Positions 11,501-24,268 of a DNA stretch of 64,000 nt are shown here, piece by piece. Position 1 is the stretch's first letter, and every line of letters begins with the position of its first letter. The notes under the pieces are model-generated. The model saw nothing but the letters and a program-made list of their open reading frames with translations. It was not told the origin of the DNA and made no database searches. The stretch comes from Sipunculus nudus (taxonomy: Eukaryota; Annelida; Sipuncula; Golfingiida; Sipunculidae), in the NCBI GenBank assembly GCA_026874595.1, contig CM049308.1, positions 46,259,327 through 46,323,326 on the forward strand. Direction: 5' to 3'. Position numbers and translations under genes: made by a program.

Positions 11501-14500
11501 CGCAAGTGGCGGCAGGGTCCTTACGGTGGGCGGCCGGCGTGTGCAGCGGTCCGTGACGGCCTCTCCGGGCCCCATCTATTATCATACATGTTGGAGGCAC
11601 AGTCCATACTTTATTGCTTGCCGGAAATCTTCGATTTCGGCAAGCATGTTCGTCAGTTGCGTATGTCTGTTTGTCTGTTTGTCTGTTTGTTTGTTTGTTG
11701 CTTGCCGGAAATCTTCGATTTCGGCAAGCATGTTCGTCAGTTGCGTATGTCTGTTTGTCTCTTTGTTTGTTGCTTGCCGGAAATCTTCGATTTCCGCAAG
11801 CATATTGGTCAGTTGCGTATGTCTGTTTGTCTGTCTGTCTGTTTGTTTGTTTGTTTGTCACCACTCTCCTGGCCACAATTTTGCCACAATAACCTTGAAA
11901 CTTACAGGGATGTTCGAAAACGTAATTTCTAGGTGCCCTATTGTTTTTGGTCAACATTGCTCCAAGGTCAAGGGTCAAGGTCACGACAGGTATGGTTAAC
12001 GGTTTTTGCACTATAACTTCGCCATAAATAGGCTTATCCACTTCTGCAATAGCTCATTTTTTTCGTCATCACCTGGCCTTTCTTTTGACATGTAGCTTAC
12101 TTAAATTTGCCGTTACCATGGTTACATTTTTTGGGCAAAAATCATGGAAATTGGAAATAACACGACCATTTTTTGTAACTTTGTCAATTTTTAAGCTACA
12201 GACGTCTGGTTTTGGTCATTATGTACCTTATGGGCAGCTTGACAGGATAAAACTGAAAGTCTCGCCAAATCTCGCACCATTTCTCGTCAAACGAGAGTCT
12301 TCGAGATTTCATTAAATATGACCTACAGGTTGCATTTTTTTAACAATGGCTTTGAAATTGATATATTTTGTGTTATTTATAAATATCTCGAAATCAGTTT
12401 TCCATTTTTTGGAAATAGCCACCAGGGGGCGTGGTACATGAAACACTGTAACATGTCATTTTTCTGCAATATCTCAAAAAATATTAAACGTGACACCATT
12501 TTTTTTGGTCGTATCTGAAACTAGGAACATTGGCTTATCTCTTCGCACATGTTGCTTTGTGCTGCCGTTACCATGGTTACCAAATTTTGGGGTAAAACTT
12601 GACAATCTGAAAATTCGGAGTTTTCCAGATTCTATCTCTGTTGATATTTGCGATAGAAAGGTCTGGTTTTTGGCGTTAGACAGCATCCCTCTAGTTCTAA
12701 GCCGTTCAATCGCAAGTCTCGTCATATCTCGCACCGTTTCTCGTGAAACGAGAACACGTGACCATTCAAAGAAATGCCTATAATTCTGTCATTTTTCACG
12801 CTACAGACACATGGTTTGCAGCGCTGGATAGCGGCTGACACTCGCAGTCACATTCAGGGGTCACATTGTTAGTCTCGTCAAATCTCGCGCCGTTTTTCGC
12901 CAAACCACGAAGACACGTGCCGTCGCCGCAAGTGGCGGCAGGGTCCTTACGGTGGGCGGCCGGCGTGTGCAGCGGTCCGTGACGGCCTCTCCGGGCCCCA
13001 TCTATTATCATACATGTTGGAGGCACAGTCCATACTTTATTGCTTGCCGGAAATCTTCGATTTCGGCAAGCATGTTCGTCAGTTGCGTATGTCTGTTTGT
13101 CTGTTTGTCTGTTTGTTTGTTTGTTGCTTGCCGGAAATCTTCGATTTCGGCAAGCATGTTCGTCAGTTGCGTATGTCTGTTTGTCTCTTTGTTTGTTGCT
13201 TGCCGGAAATCTTCGATTTCCGCAAGCATATTGGTCAGTTGCGTATGTCTGTTTGTCTGTCTGTCTGTTTGTTTGTTTGTTTGTCACCACTCTCCTGGCC
13301 ACAATTTTGCCACAATAACCTTGAAACTTACAGGGATGTTCGAAAACGTAATTTCTAGGTGCCCTATTGTTTTTGGTCAACATTGCTCCAAGGTCAAGGG
13401 TCAAGGTCACGACAGGTATGGTTAACGGTTTTTGCACTATAACTTCGCCATAAATAGGCTTATCCACTTCTGCAATAGCTCATTTTTTTCGTCATCACCT
13501 GGCCTTTCTTTTGACATGTAGCTTACTTAAATTTGCCGTTACCATGGTTACATTTTTTGGGCAAAAATCATGGAAATTGGAAATAACACGACCATTTTTT
13601 GTAACTTTGTCAATTTTTAAGCTACAGACGTCTGGTTTTGGTCATTATGTACCTTATGGGCAGCTTGACAGGATAAAACTGAAAGTCTCGCCAAATCTCG
13701 CACCATTTCTCGTCAAACGAGAGTCTTCGAGATTTCATTAAATATGACCTACAGGTTGCATTTTTTTAACAATGGCTTTGAAATTGATATATTTTGTGTT
13801 ATTTATAAATATCTCGAAATCAGTTTTCCATTTTTTGGAAATAGCCACCAGGGGGCGTGGTACATGAAACACTGTAACATGTCATTTTTCTGCAATATCT
13901 CAAAAAATATTAAACGTGACACCATTTTTTTTGGTCGTATCTGAAACTAGGAACATTGGCTTATCTCTTCGCACATGTTGCTTTGTGCTGCCGTTACCAT
14001 GGTTACCAAATTTTGGGGTAAAACTTGACAATCTGAAAATTCGGAGTTTTCCAGATTCTATCTCTGTTGATATTTGCGATAGAAAGGTCTGGTTTTTGGC
14101 GTTAGACAGCATCCCTCTAGTTCTAAGCCGTTCAATCGCAAGTCTCGTCATATCTCGCACCGTTTCTCGTGAAACGAGAACACGTGACCATTCAAAGAAA
14201 TGCCTATAATTCTGTCATTTTTCACGCTACAGACACATGGTTTGCAGCGCTGGATAGCGGCTGACACTCGCAGTCACATTCAGGGGTCACATTGTTAGTC
14301 TCGTCAAATCTCGCGCCGTTTTTCGCCAAACCACGAAGACACGTGCCGTCGCCGCAAGTGGCGGCAGGGTCCTTACGGTGGGCGGCCGGCGTGTGCAGCG
14401 GTCCGTGACGGCCTCTCCGGGCCCCATCTATTATCATACATGTTGGAGGCACAGTCCATACTTTATTGCTTGCCGGAAATCTTCGATTTCGGCAAGCATG

Positions 14501-17073
14501 TTCGTCAGTTGCGTATGTCTGTTTGTCTGTTTGTCTGTTTGTTTGTTTGTTGCTTGCCGGAAATCTTCGATTTCGGCAAGCATGTTCGTCAGTTGCGTAT
14601 GTCTGTTTGTCTCTTTGTTTGTTGCTTGCCGGAAATCTTCGATTTCCGCAAGCATATTGGTCAGTTGCGTATGTCTGTTTGTCTGTCTGTCTGTTTGTTT
14701 GTTTGTTTGTCACCACTCTCCTGGCCACAATTTTGCCACAATAACCTTGAAACTTACAGGGATGTTCGAAAACGTAATTTCTAGGTGCCCTATTGTTTTT
14801 GGTCAACATTGCTCCAAGGTCAAGGGTCAAGGTCACGACAGGTATGGTTAACGGTTTTTGCACTATAACTTCGCCATAAATAGGCTTATCCACTTCTGCA
14901 ATAGCTCATTTTTTTCGTCATCACCTGGCCTTTCTTTTGACATGTAGCTTACTTAAATTTGCCGTTACCATGGTTACATTTTTTGGGCAAAAATCATGGA
15001 AATTGGAAATAACACGACCATTTTTTGTAACTTTGTCAATTTTTAAGCTACAGACGTCTGGTTTTGGTCATTATGTACCTTATGGGCAGCTTGACAGGAT
15101 AAAACTGAAAGTCTCGCCAAATCTCGCACCATTTCTCGTCAAACGAGAGTCTTCGAGATTTCATTAAATATGACCTACAGGTTGCATTTTTTTAACAATG
15201 GCTTTGAAATTGATATATTTTGTGTTATTTATAAATATCTCGAAATCAGTTTTCCATTTTTTGGAAATAGCCACCAGGGGGCGTGGTACATGAAACACTG
15301 TAACATGTCATTTTTCTGCAATATCTCAAAAAATATTAAACGTGACACCATTTTTTTTGGTCGTATCTGAAACTAGGAACATTGGCTTATCTCTTCGCAC
15401 ATGTTGCTTTGTGCTGCCGTTACCATGGTTACCAAATTTTGGGGTAAAACTTGACAATCTGAAAATTCGGAGTTTTCCAGATTCTATCTCTGTTGATATT
15501 TGCGATAGAAAGGTCTGGTTTTTGGCGTTAGACAGCATCCCTCTAGTTCTAAGCCGTTCAATCGCAAGTCTCGTCATATCTCGCACCGTTTCTCGTGAAA
15601 CGAGAACACGTGACCATTCAAAGAAATGCCTATAATTCTGTCATTTTTCACGCTACAGACACATGGTTTGCAGCGCTGGATAGCGGCTGACACTCGCAGT
15701 CACATTCAGGGGTCACATTGTTAGTCTCGTCAAATCTCGCGCCGTTTTTCGCCAAACCACGAAGACACGTGCCGTCGCCGCAAGTGGCGGCAGGGTCCTT
15801 ACGGTGGGCGGCCGGCGTGTGCAGCGGTCCGTGACGGCCTCTCCGGGCCCCATCTATTATCATACATGTTGGAGGCACAGTCCATACTTTATTGCTTGCC
15901 GGAAATCTTCGATTTCGGCAAGCATGTTCGTCAGTTGCGTATGTCTGTTTGTCTGTTTGTCTGTTTGTTTGTTTGTTGCTTGCCGGAAATCTTCGATTTC
16001 GGCAAGCATGTTCGTCAGTTGCGTATGTCTGTTTGTCTCTTTGTTTGTTGCTTGCCGGAAATCTTCGATTTCCGCAAGCATATTGGTCAGTTGCGTATGT
16101 CTGTTTGTCTGTCTGTCTGTTTGTTTGTTTGTTTGTCACCACTCTCCTGGCCACAATTTTGCCACAATAACCTTGAAACTTACAGGGATGTTCGAAAACG
16201 TAATTTCTAGGTGCCCTATTGTTTTTGGTCAACATTGCTCCAAGGTCAAGGGTCAAGGTCACGACAGGTATGGTTAACGGTTTTTGCACTATAACTTCGC
16301 CATAAATAGGCTTATCCACTTCTGCAATAGCTCATTTTTTTCGTCATCACCTGGCCTTTCTTTTGACATGTAGCTTACTTAAATTTGCCGTTACCATGGT
16401 TACATTTTTTGGGCAAAAATCATGGAAATTGGAAATAACACGACCATTTTTTGTAACTTTGTCAATTTTTAAGCTACAGACGTCTGGTTTTGGTCATTAT
16501 GTACCTTATGGGCAGCTTGACAGGATAAAACTGAAAGTCTCGCCAAATCTCGCACCATTTCTCGTCAAACGAGAGTCTTCGAGATTTCATTAAATATGAC
16601 CTACAGGTTGCATTTTTTTAACAATGGCTTTGAAATTGATATATTTTGTGTTATTTATAAATATCTCGAAATCAGTTTTCCATTTTTTGGAAATAGCCAC
16701 CAGGGGGCGTGGTACATGAAACACTGTAACATGTCATTTTTCTGCAATATCTCAAAAAATATTAAACGTGACACCATTTTTTTTGGTCGTATCTGAAACT
16801 AGGAACATTGGCTTATCTCTTCGCACATGTTGCTTTGTGCTGCCGTTACCATGGTTACCAAATTTTGGGGTAAAACTTGACAATCTGAAAATTCGGAGTT
16901 TTCCAGATTCTATCTCTGTTGATATTTGCGATAGAAAGGTCTGGTTTTTGGCGTTAGACAGCATCCCTCTAGTTCTAAGCCGTTCAATCGCAAGTCTCGT
17001 CATATCTCGCACCGTTTCTCGTGAAACGAGAACACGTGACCATTCAAAGAAATGCCTATAATTCTGTCATTTT

Positions 17074-17340
17074 TCACGCTACAGACACATGGTTTGCAGC
17101 GCTGGATAGCGGCTGACACTCGCAGTCACATTCAGGGGTCACATTGTTAGTCTCGTCAAATCTCGCGCCGTTTTTCGCCATACCACGAAGACACTCGCCG
17201 TCGCCGCAAGTGGCGGCAGAGTCCTTACGGTGGGCGGCCGGCGTGTGCAGCGGTCCGTGACGGCCTCTCCGGGCCCCATCTATGATCATACATGTTGGAG
17301 GCACAGTCCATACTTTATTGCTTGCCGGAAATCTTCGATT
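17074..17340 (+). repeat. Partial terminal copy of the 1,426-bp unit
   Basis: It is nearly identical to the array for about 90 bp, then accumulates differences (for example CATACCACG for CAAACCACG near 17,180). It ends inside the first hairpin repeat, where the right arm reads TTTCGAAAGC instead of TTTCGGCAAGC. The neighbouring degenerate block begins there. Confidence 0.85.
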
Positions 17341-18032
17341 TTCGAAAGCAGGTTGGTCACCCGTGTATGTTTGTTCCTTCATCTTATGTATTATACTAAT
17401 ATCTCAAAACTTATTTTTCATTTTCCCGATATGGTTGCTAGGGGGCGCTGCACTTGACCCGTCCAAACAAATCAGTTTTTGAACATATTTCCGTAAGAGT
17501 AAACCTATATTACACAAACTATAGCTTATTTTCTTTCTCTTGGTCTTCTTCAAAACATGGTCAAGTCATCTGGTCTCCATCTTGTGTCACTTTATCACTA
17601 TGTCTGTCTGTTTGTCATTTACCCTCAAATTCGCCTGCTTGCTAGTTTTTGCACTTTAGATATAGTAATCAACAAGTCAGATATGTGGACGAATCCTTTT
17701 GAAACTATTACATCTTATGTCATACACTAATATCACGAAACGCATTTGTCGTCTTCAGGATATGTCCACTAGAGGGCGCTGCAGTCGATCATCCCCAGTA
17801 TATCATTATTTGGCCATATCTCCAAAATTATAAACCTCAATTACATAAAGTATAGCTTATTTTCTTCCTCTGAGTCTTCTCCATAACCTGGTTAAGTCAT
17901 CTTGTCTCCATCTTGTGTCCCTTTGTAAGTTTGTCTGTTTGTTTGTCAGTTGTCCTCAAATTCGCCGGCTTGTTGGTTCTTGAGTCTCACTGATAGCATT
18001 CTACAGGCCACCGTTTTGAAAGGATCATTTTT
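17341..18032 (+). repeat. Degenerate ~350-bp repeats with CTAGGGGGCGCTGCA blocks
   Basis: Two diverged copies of a unit containing ACTAATATCTCRAAA, a CTAGGGGGCGCTGCA or CTAGAGGGCGCTGCA block, TTTGGCCATATCTCC, a TATAGCTTATTTTCTTCC tract, a short GTCTGTTTG run, and CCTCAAATTCGCC. The same unit recurs at 19,270-19,830, 29,800-30,780, 33,400-34,040 and 35,290-35,780. Non-coding. Confidence 0.75.
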
Positions 18033-19266
18033 AGCTCAGCTGACTTTCAGTCATGCTGGGCTATAGCGAGGTGTCTTTGTCCGTCGTCCTTCCATCTGTC
18101 TATCCTGCTGACCGACCGTCCGTCTGTTAGCAGGGCACAAATCGTAACTGTACGGGCTACGGTCATGGACCCTATGTAGTCTTAGAGGTTCTAAAATGAT
18201 CTCCTTGCAAACCTGAAATTAGGTCACTGACCTATATTCTCGAAGTTACAGGGTGTGTATGCACCCCCCAGAAATAATTCTTTTAGCTAAAATTTTCATC
18301 CAAAACCTTCCATCTTTCACATACAGCTCATCTACCAACAGGGGAAGAACCATAATTATTTTGAAGTCAACAGGTCAAAGGTCAAGGTCACAGGAGCTAT
18401 TTTTTTAATGCTCTGGATGCATTTTAAGCCAAATCTTTCATCCCAATTCTTTGATCTTTTACATATATTTCACCTACTAAGAGGGAGAAAAATCCTATAG
18501 ATTTTTAAGTCAAAAGGTCAAAGATCAGGGTCACAGGATTCTATTTTTTAAAAGGTTGTGAAAACATTTCAAGCTAGACATTTCATTCCAAACTTTCCAG
18601 CACTGATATCGCTTCTCTGCCAACAGGGGAAAAGACCTGTTAATTTTGAGGTCAAAGGTGAAGTTCACTGCACCCATTTTTTGGGTGGAGTCATTTTCAG
18701 GAAACTTTTCAATCTATACCTTCCATTTCTCATATATGGCTTACCTACCAATAGAGGAAGAAGCCTATCGATATCGAGTTCAAAAGGTCAAAGGTCAAGG
18801 ACACAACACTTAATTATTCTAAATGGTTGTGAACATTTTGCAAGTGAAACTGTTCAACCCAAACCTTCAGTCTTTCACATATGCCACATCTATGCATCAC
18901 TCAATTTGATTCAAACTTCATATTTATAAGCACCCGTTTCTCAATAATTCTTGCATGGATTTCCTTGATTTTTGCTATATATTTTGATCTTATATTTGCC
19001 CTTTGTGGTGTTCCTTTTGAGACTGACAGGTATCAAGCAAGCTATCGGAATAGTTACTGATAGCTTAACAATCATACATTTTTCTCAGACCATCCAGTCA
19101 CTGTGTTTTAACCAGACATAGGTGATATATATTTCTGTTGTCGTAGAAAATTTCAACATATTTGCAAATTGGTTCTTCAAAATGTGACTGGAAGTTGTCA
19201 ATCTCAGTCCATGATGTGGCAGGTCAAGCTTGGCAGCTGAGCGTCATGACCAATGGCTCACTTTTT
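18033..19266 (+). mobile_element. AGCTCAG-type non-autonomous element (Helentron-like), copy 1
   Basis: The head TTAGCTCAGCTGACTTTCAG folds on the following bases into a hairpin. The body includes a GTCCGTC tract, TTAGCAGGGCACAAATCG and CCTGAAATTAGGTCACTGACC. The tail is a decayed stem-loop (TGACC-AAT-GGCTCA, then CTTTTT). Flanks rejoin at a TT inside the ~350-bp repeat when compared with uninterrupted copies at 30,121-30,150 and 30,451-30,480, with no target duplication. No ORF; 1.23 kb. Confidence 0.6.
18372..18390 (+). promoter_or_regulatory. Perfect DR1-like AGGTCA cluster
   Basis: AGGTCA, a one-base spacer, AGGTCA, then an abutting third AGGTCA. This is an exact DR1 arrangement (RXR/HNF4-type) inside the AGCTCAG element. 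A partial relative lies at 18,785. Confidence 0.3.
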
Positions 19267-20003
19267 AAACTAATACATCTTATATCTTACAGTAATATCT
19301 CGAAACAGATTATTCATTTTCCGGATATTGTCAATAGGTGGCGCTGCACTCGCCCCTCCCCTATATAAATATATATTTGCCCATATCTACAAAACTATAA
19401 ACCTCAATTACAAACACTTATTGATTGTCTTCCTTTGAATCTACTCCATAATCTGAGTTAGTCATCTGGTCTTATTCTTGTGTCACATTTTCAGTATGTC
19501 TGTCTGTTTGTCAGTGATCCTCAATTTCGCCTGCTTGCTAGATCTTGCGTCTTACACTCAACAATATCCAGGCCACAGTTTTCCAGGAATCCTTTTGGAA
19601 TTGAAACATCTTATTTTATATATTAATATCTCAAAATTAATTTTTAATATTTGGGATATGGCCGCTAGGAGATGCTGCAGTAGAGCCTCCACACCATATC
19701 ATTTTTGGGCCATATCTCCGACATTATATACTCTACCTACTAAAACTATAGCTCATTTTGCTTCTCTTTACGTTCCCCACTTTTTTTCTGGTATTCTGTT
19801 ATCTCAGGTGTGTCAGTATATCTGTCTGTTTTGAGCTATGTCTGCTTTCATGTTCTTTTGTGTAATATATGTCGTTCAACAGGCCAAGCTTTCCAGCAAT
19901 CGCTTTAAAATTCATTCAATTAATAGAAAACCGACAGTTTGTCATGTTTGTCCAATCTGTATGTCATTTCGGTCCGGCAAGCTCTCGACCTATGGTCGTC
20001 TAG
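19267..20003 (+). repeat. Continuation of ~350-bp degenerate repeats
   Basis: The interrupted repeat resumes after the inserted element, with blocks near 19,330 (AATAGGTGGCGCTGCAC) and 19,665 (GCTAGGAGATGCTGCAG). It runs to the GGCAAGCTCTCGACC terminus. Non-coding. Confidence 0.7.
19986..20003 (+). other. Element 3' terminus: stem-loop plus TCTAG
   Basis: CGACC, TAT loop, GGTCG, then TCTAG and a (TTTG)n run. The first stem pair is C-G here, where 399-411 has T-A, so the pair covaries. Confidence 0.55.
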
Positions 20004-20339
20004 TTTGTTTGTTTGTTTGTTTGTTTGTCACGACTCTCCAGGTCACACTTTTGCATCAATCAACTTGAAACTTACAGGCTTGATTGACAAACCGATTTCT
20101 AGGTGCCCTATTGTTTTTGGTCAACATTGCTCCAAGGTCAAGGGTCAAGGTCACGACAGGTATGGTTAACGGTTTTTGCACTATAACTTCGCCATAAATA
20201 GGCGTATCCACTTCTACAATAGCTCATTTTTTTCGTCCTCACCTGGCCTTTCTTTTGACATGTAGCTTACTTAAATTGGCCGTTACCATGGTTACATTTT
20301 TTGGGCAAAAATCATGGAAATTTGAAATAACACGACCAT

Positions 20340-21870
20340 TTTTTGTAACTTTGTCAGTTTTTAAGCTAGGCAGATCTAGTTTTCGGCATTTTGTTCCACA
20401 TGACCAGCTTGACACGACAGAACTGAAAGTCACGCCAAATCTCGCGCCATATCTCGTCAAACGAGAAAAAACGAGACTTCGCGGAAATGCTCATAACTCG
20501 GCGACTTTTACAGCTAGACAGGTCTGGTTTTCGGCATTTCGTTCCACCAATCAAGCTTGACACGACAGAGCTGCAAGACAGGCCAAATCTCGCACCGTAT
20601 CTCGTCAAACGAGAAAACACGGGATTTCACGGAAATGCTTATAACTGGGCCAGTTTTACAGCTAGACACGTCTGGTTTTCGGCATTTAGTTCCACTAGAC
20701 CAGCTTGACACGACAGATATGCAAGTGCCGTTACCACGGTTACATTTTTTGGGCAAAAATCATGGAAATTGGAAATAACACGACCATTTTTTGTAACTTT
20801 GTCAGTTTTTAAGCTAGGCAGATCTAGTTTTCGGCATTTTGTTCCACATGACCAGCTTGACACGACAGAACTGAAAGTCACGCCAAATCTCGCGCCATAT
20901 CTCATGAAACGAGAAAAAACGAGACTTCGCGGAAATGCTTATAACTCGGCGACTTTTACAGCTAGACAGGTCTGGTTATCGGCATTTCGTTCCACCAAAC
21001 AAGCTTGACACGACAGAGCTGCAAGACAGGCCAAATCTCGCACCGTATCTCGTCAAACGAGAAAACACGGGATTTCACGGAAATGCTTATAACTGGGCCA
21101 GTTTTACAGCTAGACACGTCTGGTTTTCGGCAATTAGTTCCACTAGACCAGCTTGACACGACATATATGCAAGTCTGGCAAAATCTCGCGCCATATCTCG
21201 TCAAACGAGAAAACACGAAATTTCACGGAAATGGTTATAACTCGGCCAGTTTTACAGCTAGACACGTCTGGTTTCCGGCATTTCCTTCCACATGACCAGC
21301 TTGACACGATAGATGTACAAGTCAGGCCAAATCTCGCACCCTATCTCGTCAAACGAGAAAACACGAGATTTCACGGAAATGCTTATAACTCGGCGAGTTT
21401 TACAGCTGGACAGGTCTAGTTTTCGGCATTTTGTTTCACATGTCCTGCTGGACATGACAGAATTGAAAGTCAGGCCGAATGTCGCACCGTATCTCGTCAA
21501 ACGAGAAAACATGAGATTTCACGGCATTGGTTATAACTCGGCGAGTGTTACAGATAGACACGTCTGGTTTTCGGCATTTTGTTCCACTAGACCAGCTTGA
21601 CACGACAGACATGCATGTCAGGCAAAATCTCGCACCGTATCCCGTCAAACGAGAAAACAAGAGATTTCACGGAACTGCAGCTAGACAGGTCTAGTTTTCG
21701 GCATTTAGTTCCACATGACCCGCTTGACATGACAGAACTCCAAGTCAGGCACAAGCTCGCACCATTTCCCGTCAAACGAGAAAACACGAGATTTCATGCA
21801 AATGCTTATAACTCAGCGGCTTTTATAGCTAGACAGGTCTAGTTTTCGGCATTTCATATCATTTGGCCAG
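20340..21870 (+). repeat. 148-bp tandem repeat tract in unit A
   Basis: The monomer, running from TTATAACTCGGCGAC to CACGGAAATGC, is 148 bp by count. Each copy carries TCTCGTCAAACGAGA (6-bp perfect arms, CAA loop) and the CAGCTAGACAGGTCTGGTTT box. Because 148 is not a multiple of three, the ~70-codon open frames drift from copy to copy and are not proteins. Confidence 0.85.
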
Positions 21871-22115
21871 CTTGACATGACAAACCTGAAAACGTCTCAC
21901 TGCTTCTTGTCAAACGAGATTAACGGGATTTCATGAAAAAAATTTGAACTTGGTCCCTTTTACACTAGAAAGATATGCAGCTATTAAAGGTCAGCATGCA
22001 TAAATAAACATATTATCCGTTTCTGCTGCCCCCACAATGTTGCTCATTCATATGACTGTTTCTACATGCACTCTCTGTCTATCTGTCTGTATCATTTCCA
22101 TTTCCGGCAAGCGCG

Positions 22116-22133
22116 TGACCTCTGGTCATCTTG
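22116..22133 (+). other. Element 3' terminus: stem-loop plus TCTTG
   Basis: TGACC-TCT-GGTCA then TCTTG, closing unit A. Confidence 0.55.
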
Positions 22134-22479
22134 TTTGTTTGTTTGTTTGTTTGTTTGTTTGTCACGACTCTCCAGGTCACATTTTTGCATCAATCAACTT
22201 GAAACTTACAGGCTTGATTGACAAACCGATTTCTAGGTGCCCTATTGTTTTTGGTCAACATTGCTCCAAGGTCAAGGGTCAAGGTCACGACAGGTATGGT
22301 TAACGGTTTTTGCACTATAACTTCGCCATAAATAGGCTTATCCACTTCTGCAATAGCTCATTTTTTTTCGTCATCACCTGGCCTTTCTTTTGACATGTAG
22401 CTTACTTAAATTTGCCGTTACCATGGTTACATTTTTTGGGCAAAAATCATGGAAATTGGAAATAACACGACCATTTTTT

Positions 22480-24010
22480 GTAACTTTGTCAGTTTTTAAG
22501 CTAGGCAGATCTAGTTTTCGGCATTTTGTTCCACATGACCAGCTTGACACGACAGAACTGAAAGTCACGCCAAATCTCGCGCCATATCTCGTCAAACGAG
22601 AAAAAACGAGACTTCGCGGAAATGCTCATAACTCGGCGACTTTAACAGCTGGACAGGTCTGATTTTCGGCATTTCGTTCCACCAATCAAGCTTGACACGA
22701 CAGAGCTGCAAGACAGGCCAAATCTCGTACCGTATCTCGTCAAACGAGAAAACACGGGATTTCACGGAAATGCTTATAACTGGGCCAGTTTTACAGCTAG
22801 ACACGTCTGGTTTTCGGCATTTAGTTCCACTAGACCAGCTTGACACGACAGATATGCAAGTGCCGTTACCATGGTTACATTTTTTGGGCAAAAATCATGG
22901 AAATTGGAAATAACACGACCATTTTTTGTAACTTTGTCAGTTTTTAAGCTAGGCAGATCTAGTTTTCGGCATTTTGTTCCACATGACCAGCTTGACACGA
23001 CAGAACTGAAAGTCACGCCAAATCTCGCGCCATATCTCGTCAAACGAGAAAAAACGAGACTTCGCGGAAATGCTTATAACTCGGCGACTTTTACAGCTAG
23101 ACAGGTCTGGTTATCGGCATTTCGTTCTACCAAACAAGCTTGACACGACAGAGCTGCAAGACAGGCCAAATCTCGCACCGTATCTCGTCAAACGAGAAAA
23201 CACGGGATTTCACGGAAATGCTTATAACTGGGCCAGTTTTACAGCTAGACACTTCTGGTTTTCGGCATTTAGTTCCACTAGACCAGCTTGACACGACAGA
23301 TATGCAAGTCTGGCAAAATCTCGCGCCATATCTCGTCAAACGAGAAAACACGAAATTTTACGGAAATGCTTATAACTCGGCCAGTTTTACAGCTAGACAC
23401 GTCTGGTTTCCGGCATTTCCTTCCACATGACCAGCTTGACACGATAGATGTACAAGTCAGGCCCAATCTAGCACCCTATCTCGTCAAACGAGAAAACACG
23501 AGATTTCACGGAAATGCTTATAACTCGGCGAGTTTTACAGCTGGACAGGTCTAGTTTTCGGCATTTTGTTTCACATGTCCTGAAGGACATGACAGAACTG
23601 AAAGTCAGGCCGAATGTCGCACCGTATCTCGTCAAACGAGAAAACATGAGATTTCACGGCATTGGTTATAACTCGGCGAGTGTTACAGATAGACACGTCT
23701 GGTTTTCGGCATTTTGTTCCACTAGACCAGCTTGACACGACAGACATGCATGTCAGGCAAAATCTCGCACCGTATCCCGTCAAACGAGAAAACACGAGAT
23801 TTCACGGAACTGCAGCTAGACAGGTCTAGTTTTCGGCATTTAGTTCCACATGACCCGCTTGACATGACAGAACTCCAAGTCAGGCACAAGCTCGCACCAT
23901 TTCCCGTCAAACGAGAAAACACGAGATTTCATGCAAATGCTTATAACTCAGCGGCTTTTATAGCTAGACAGGTCTAGTTTTCGGCATTTCATATCATTTG
24001 GCCAGCTTGA
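22480..24010 (+). repeat. 148-bp tandem repeat tract in unit B
   Basis: Same monomer and palindrome as in unit A. Monomer variants occur in the same order in A and B, so whole units, not single monomers, were duplicated. Confidence 0.8.
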
Positions 24011-24250
24011 CATGACAAACCTGAAAACGTGTCACTGCTTCTTGTCAAACGAGATTAACGGGATTTCATGAAAAAATTTTGAACTTGGTCCCTTTTACAC
24101 TAGAAAGATATGCAGCTGTTAAAGGTCAGCTTGGATAAATAAACATATTATCCGTTTCTGCTGCCCCCACAATGTTGCTCATTCAAATGACTGTTTCTAC
24201 ATGCACTCTCTGTCTATCTGTCTGTATCATTTCCATTTCCGGCAAGCGCG

Positions 24251-24268
24251 TGACCTCTGGTCATCTTG
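24251..24268 (+). other. Element 3' terminus: stem-loop plus TCTTG
   Basis: TGACC-TCT-GGTCA then TCTTG, directly followed by one TTGCTTGCCGGAAATC hairpin repeat instead of plain (TTTG)n. Confidence 0.55.

Larger units (their letters stand above)
1388..17073 (+). repeat. Tandem array: 11 head-to-tail copies of a 1,426-bp unit
   Basis: Identical landmarks recur at exactly 1,426-bp steps (1388, 2814, 4240 and so on to 15648), giving 15,686 bp. The first copy differs by a few bases near 1,430-1,475; I see no differences among the later copies. Each unit holds, in order, a CpG-rich ~110-bp segment, three nested hairpin/microsatellite repeats, an AGGTCA cluster, two GTTACCATGGTTAC motifs, a CCACCAGGGGGCG block and two TCTCGT/ACGAGA palindromes. 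Open frames of 157 and 223 codons overlap on opposite strands and are low-complexity artefacts of sub-repeats 84 and 72 bp long. Confidence 0.95.
20004..22133 (+). repeat. Unit A of a head-to-tail chain (2.13 kb)
   Basis: It starts with (TTTG)n and the TCACGACTCTCCAGGTCAC module shared with the 1,426-bp unit, then the AGGTCA cluster and an X-box-like motif. About ten copies of a 148-bp repeat follow, then the common tail to the TGACC/GGTCA stem-loop and TCTTG. The ~450-bp segment at 20,272 is duplicated at 20,727, a higher-order repeat of about three 148-bp units. Non-coding. Confidence 0.8.
22134..24268 (+). repeat. Unit B of the head-to-tail chain (2.13 kb)
   Basis: It is nearly identical to unit A in order and length (stem-loops 2,135 bp apart), including the duplicated ~450-bp higher-order segment. 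The differences I noticed are scattered single bases, such as GTCCTGAAGGAC for GTCCTGCTGGAC near 23,580. Confidence 0.8.

Noticed and set aside
20487-20778. Repeated ~70-90-codon frames (LLQLDRSGFRHFV type) in the 148-bp tracts
   Set aside because: The monomer is 148 bp, so the frame shifts at each copy; similar frames are open on both strands. Satellite artefact.
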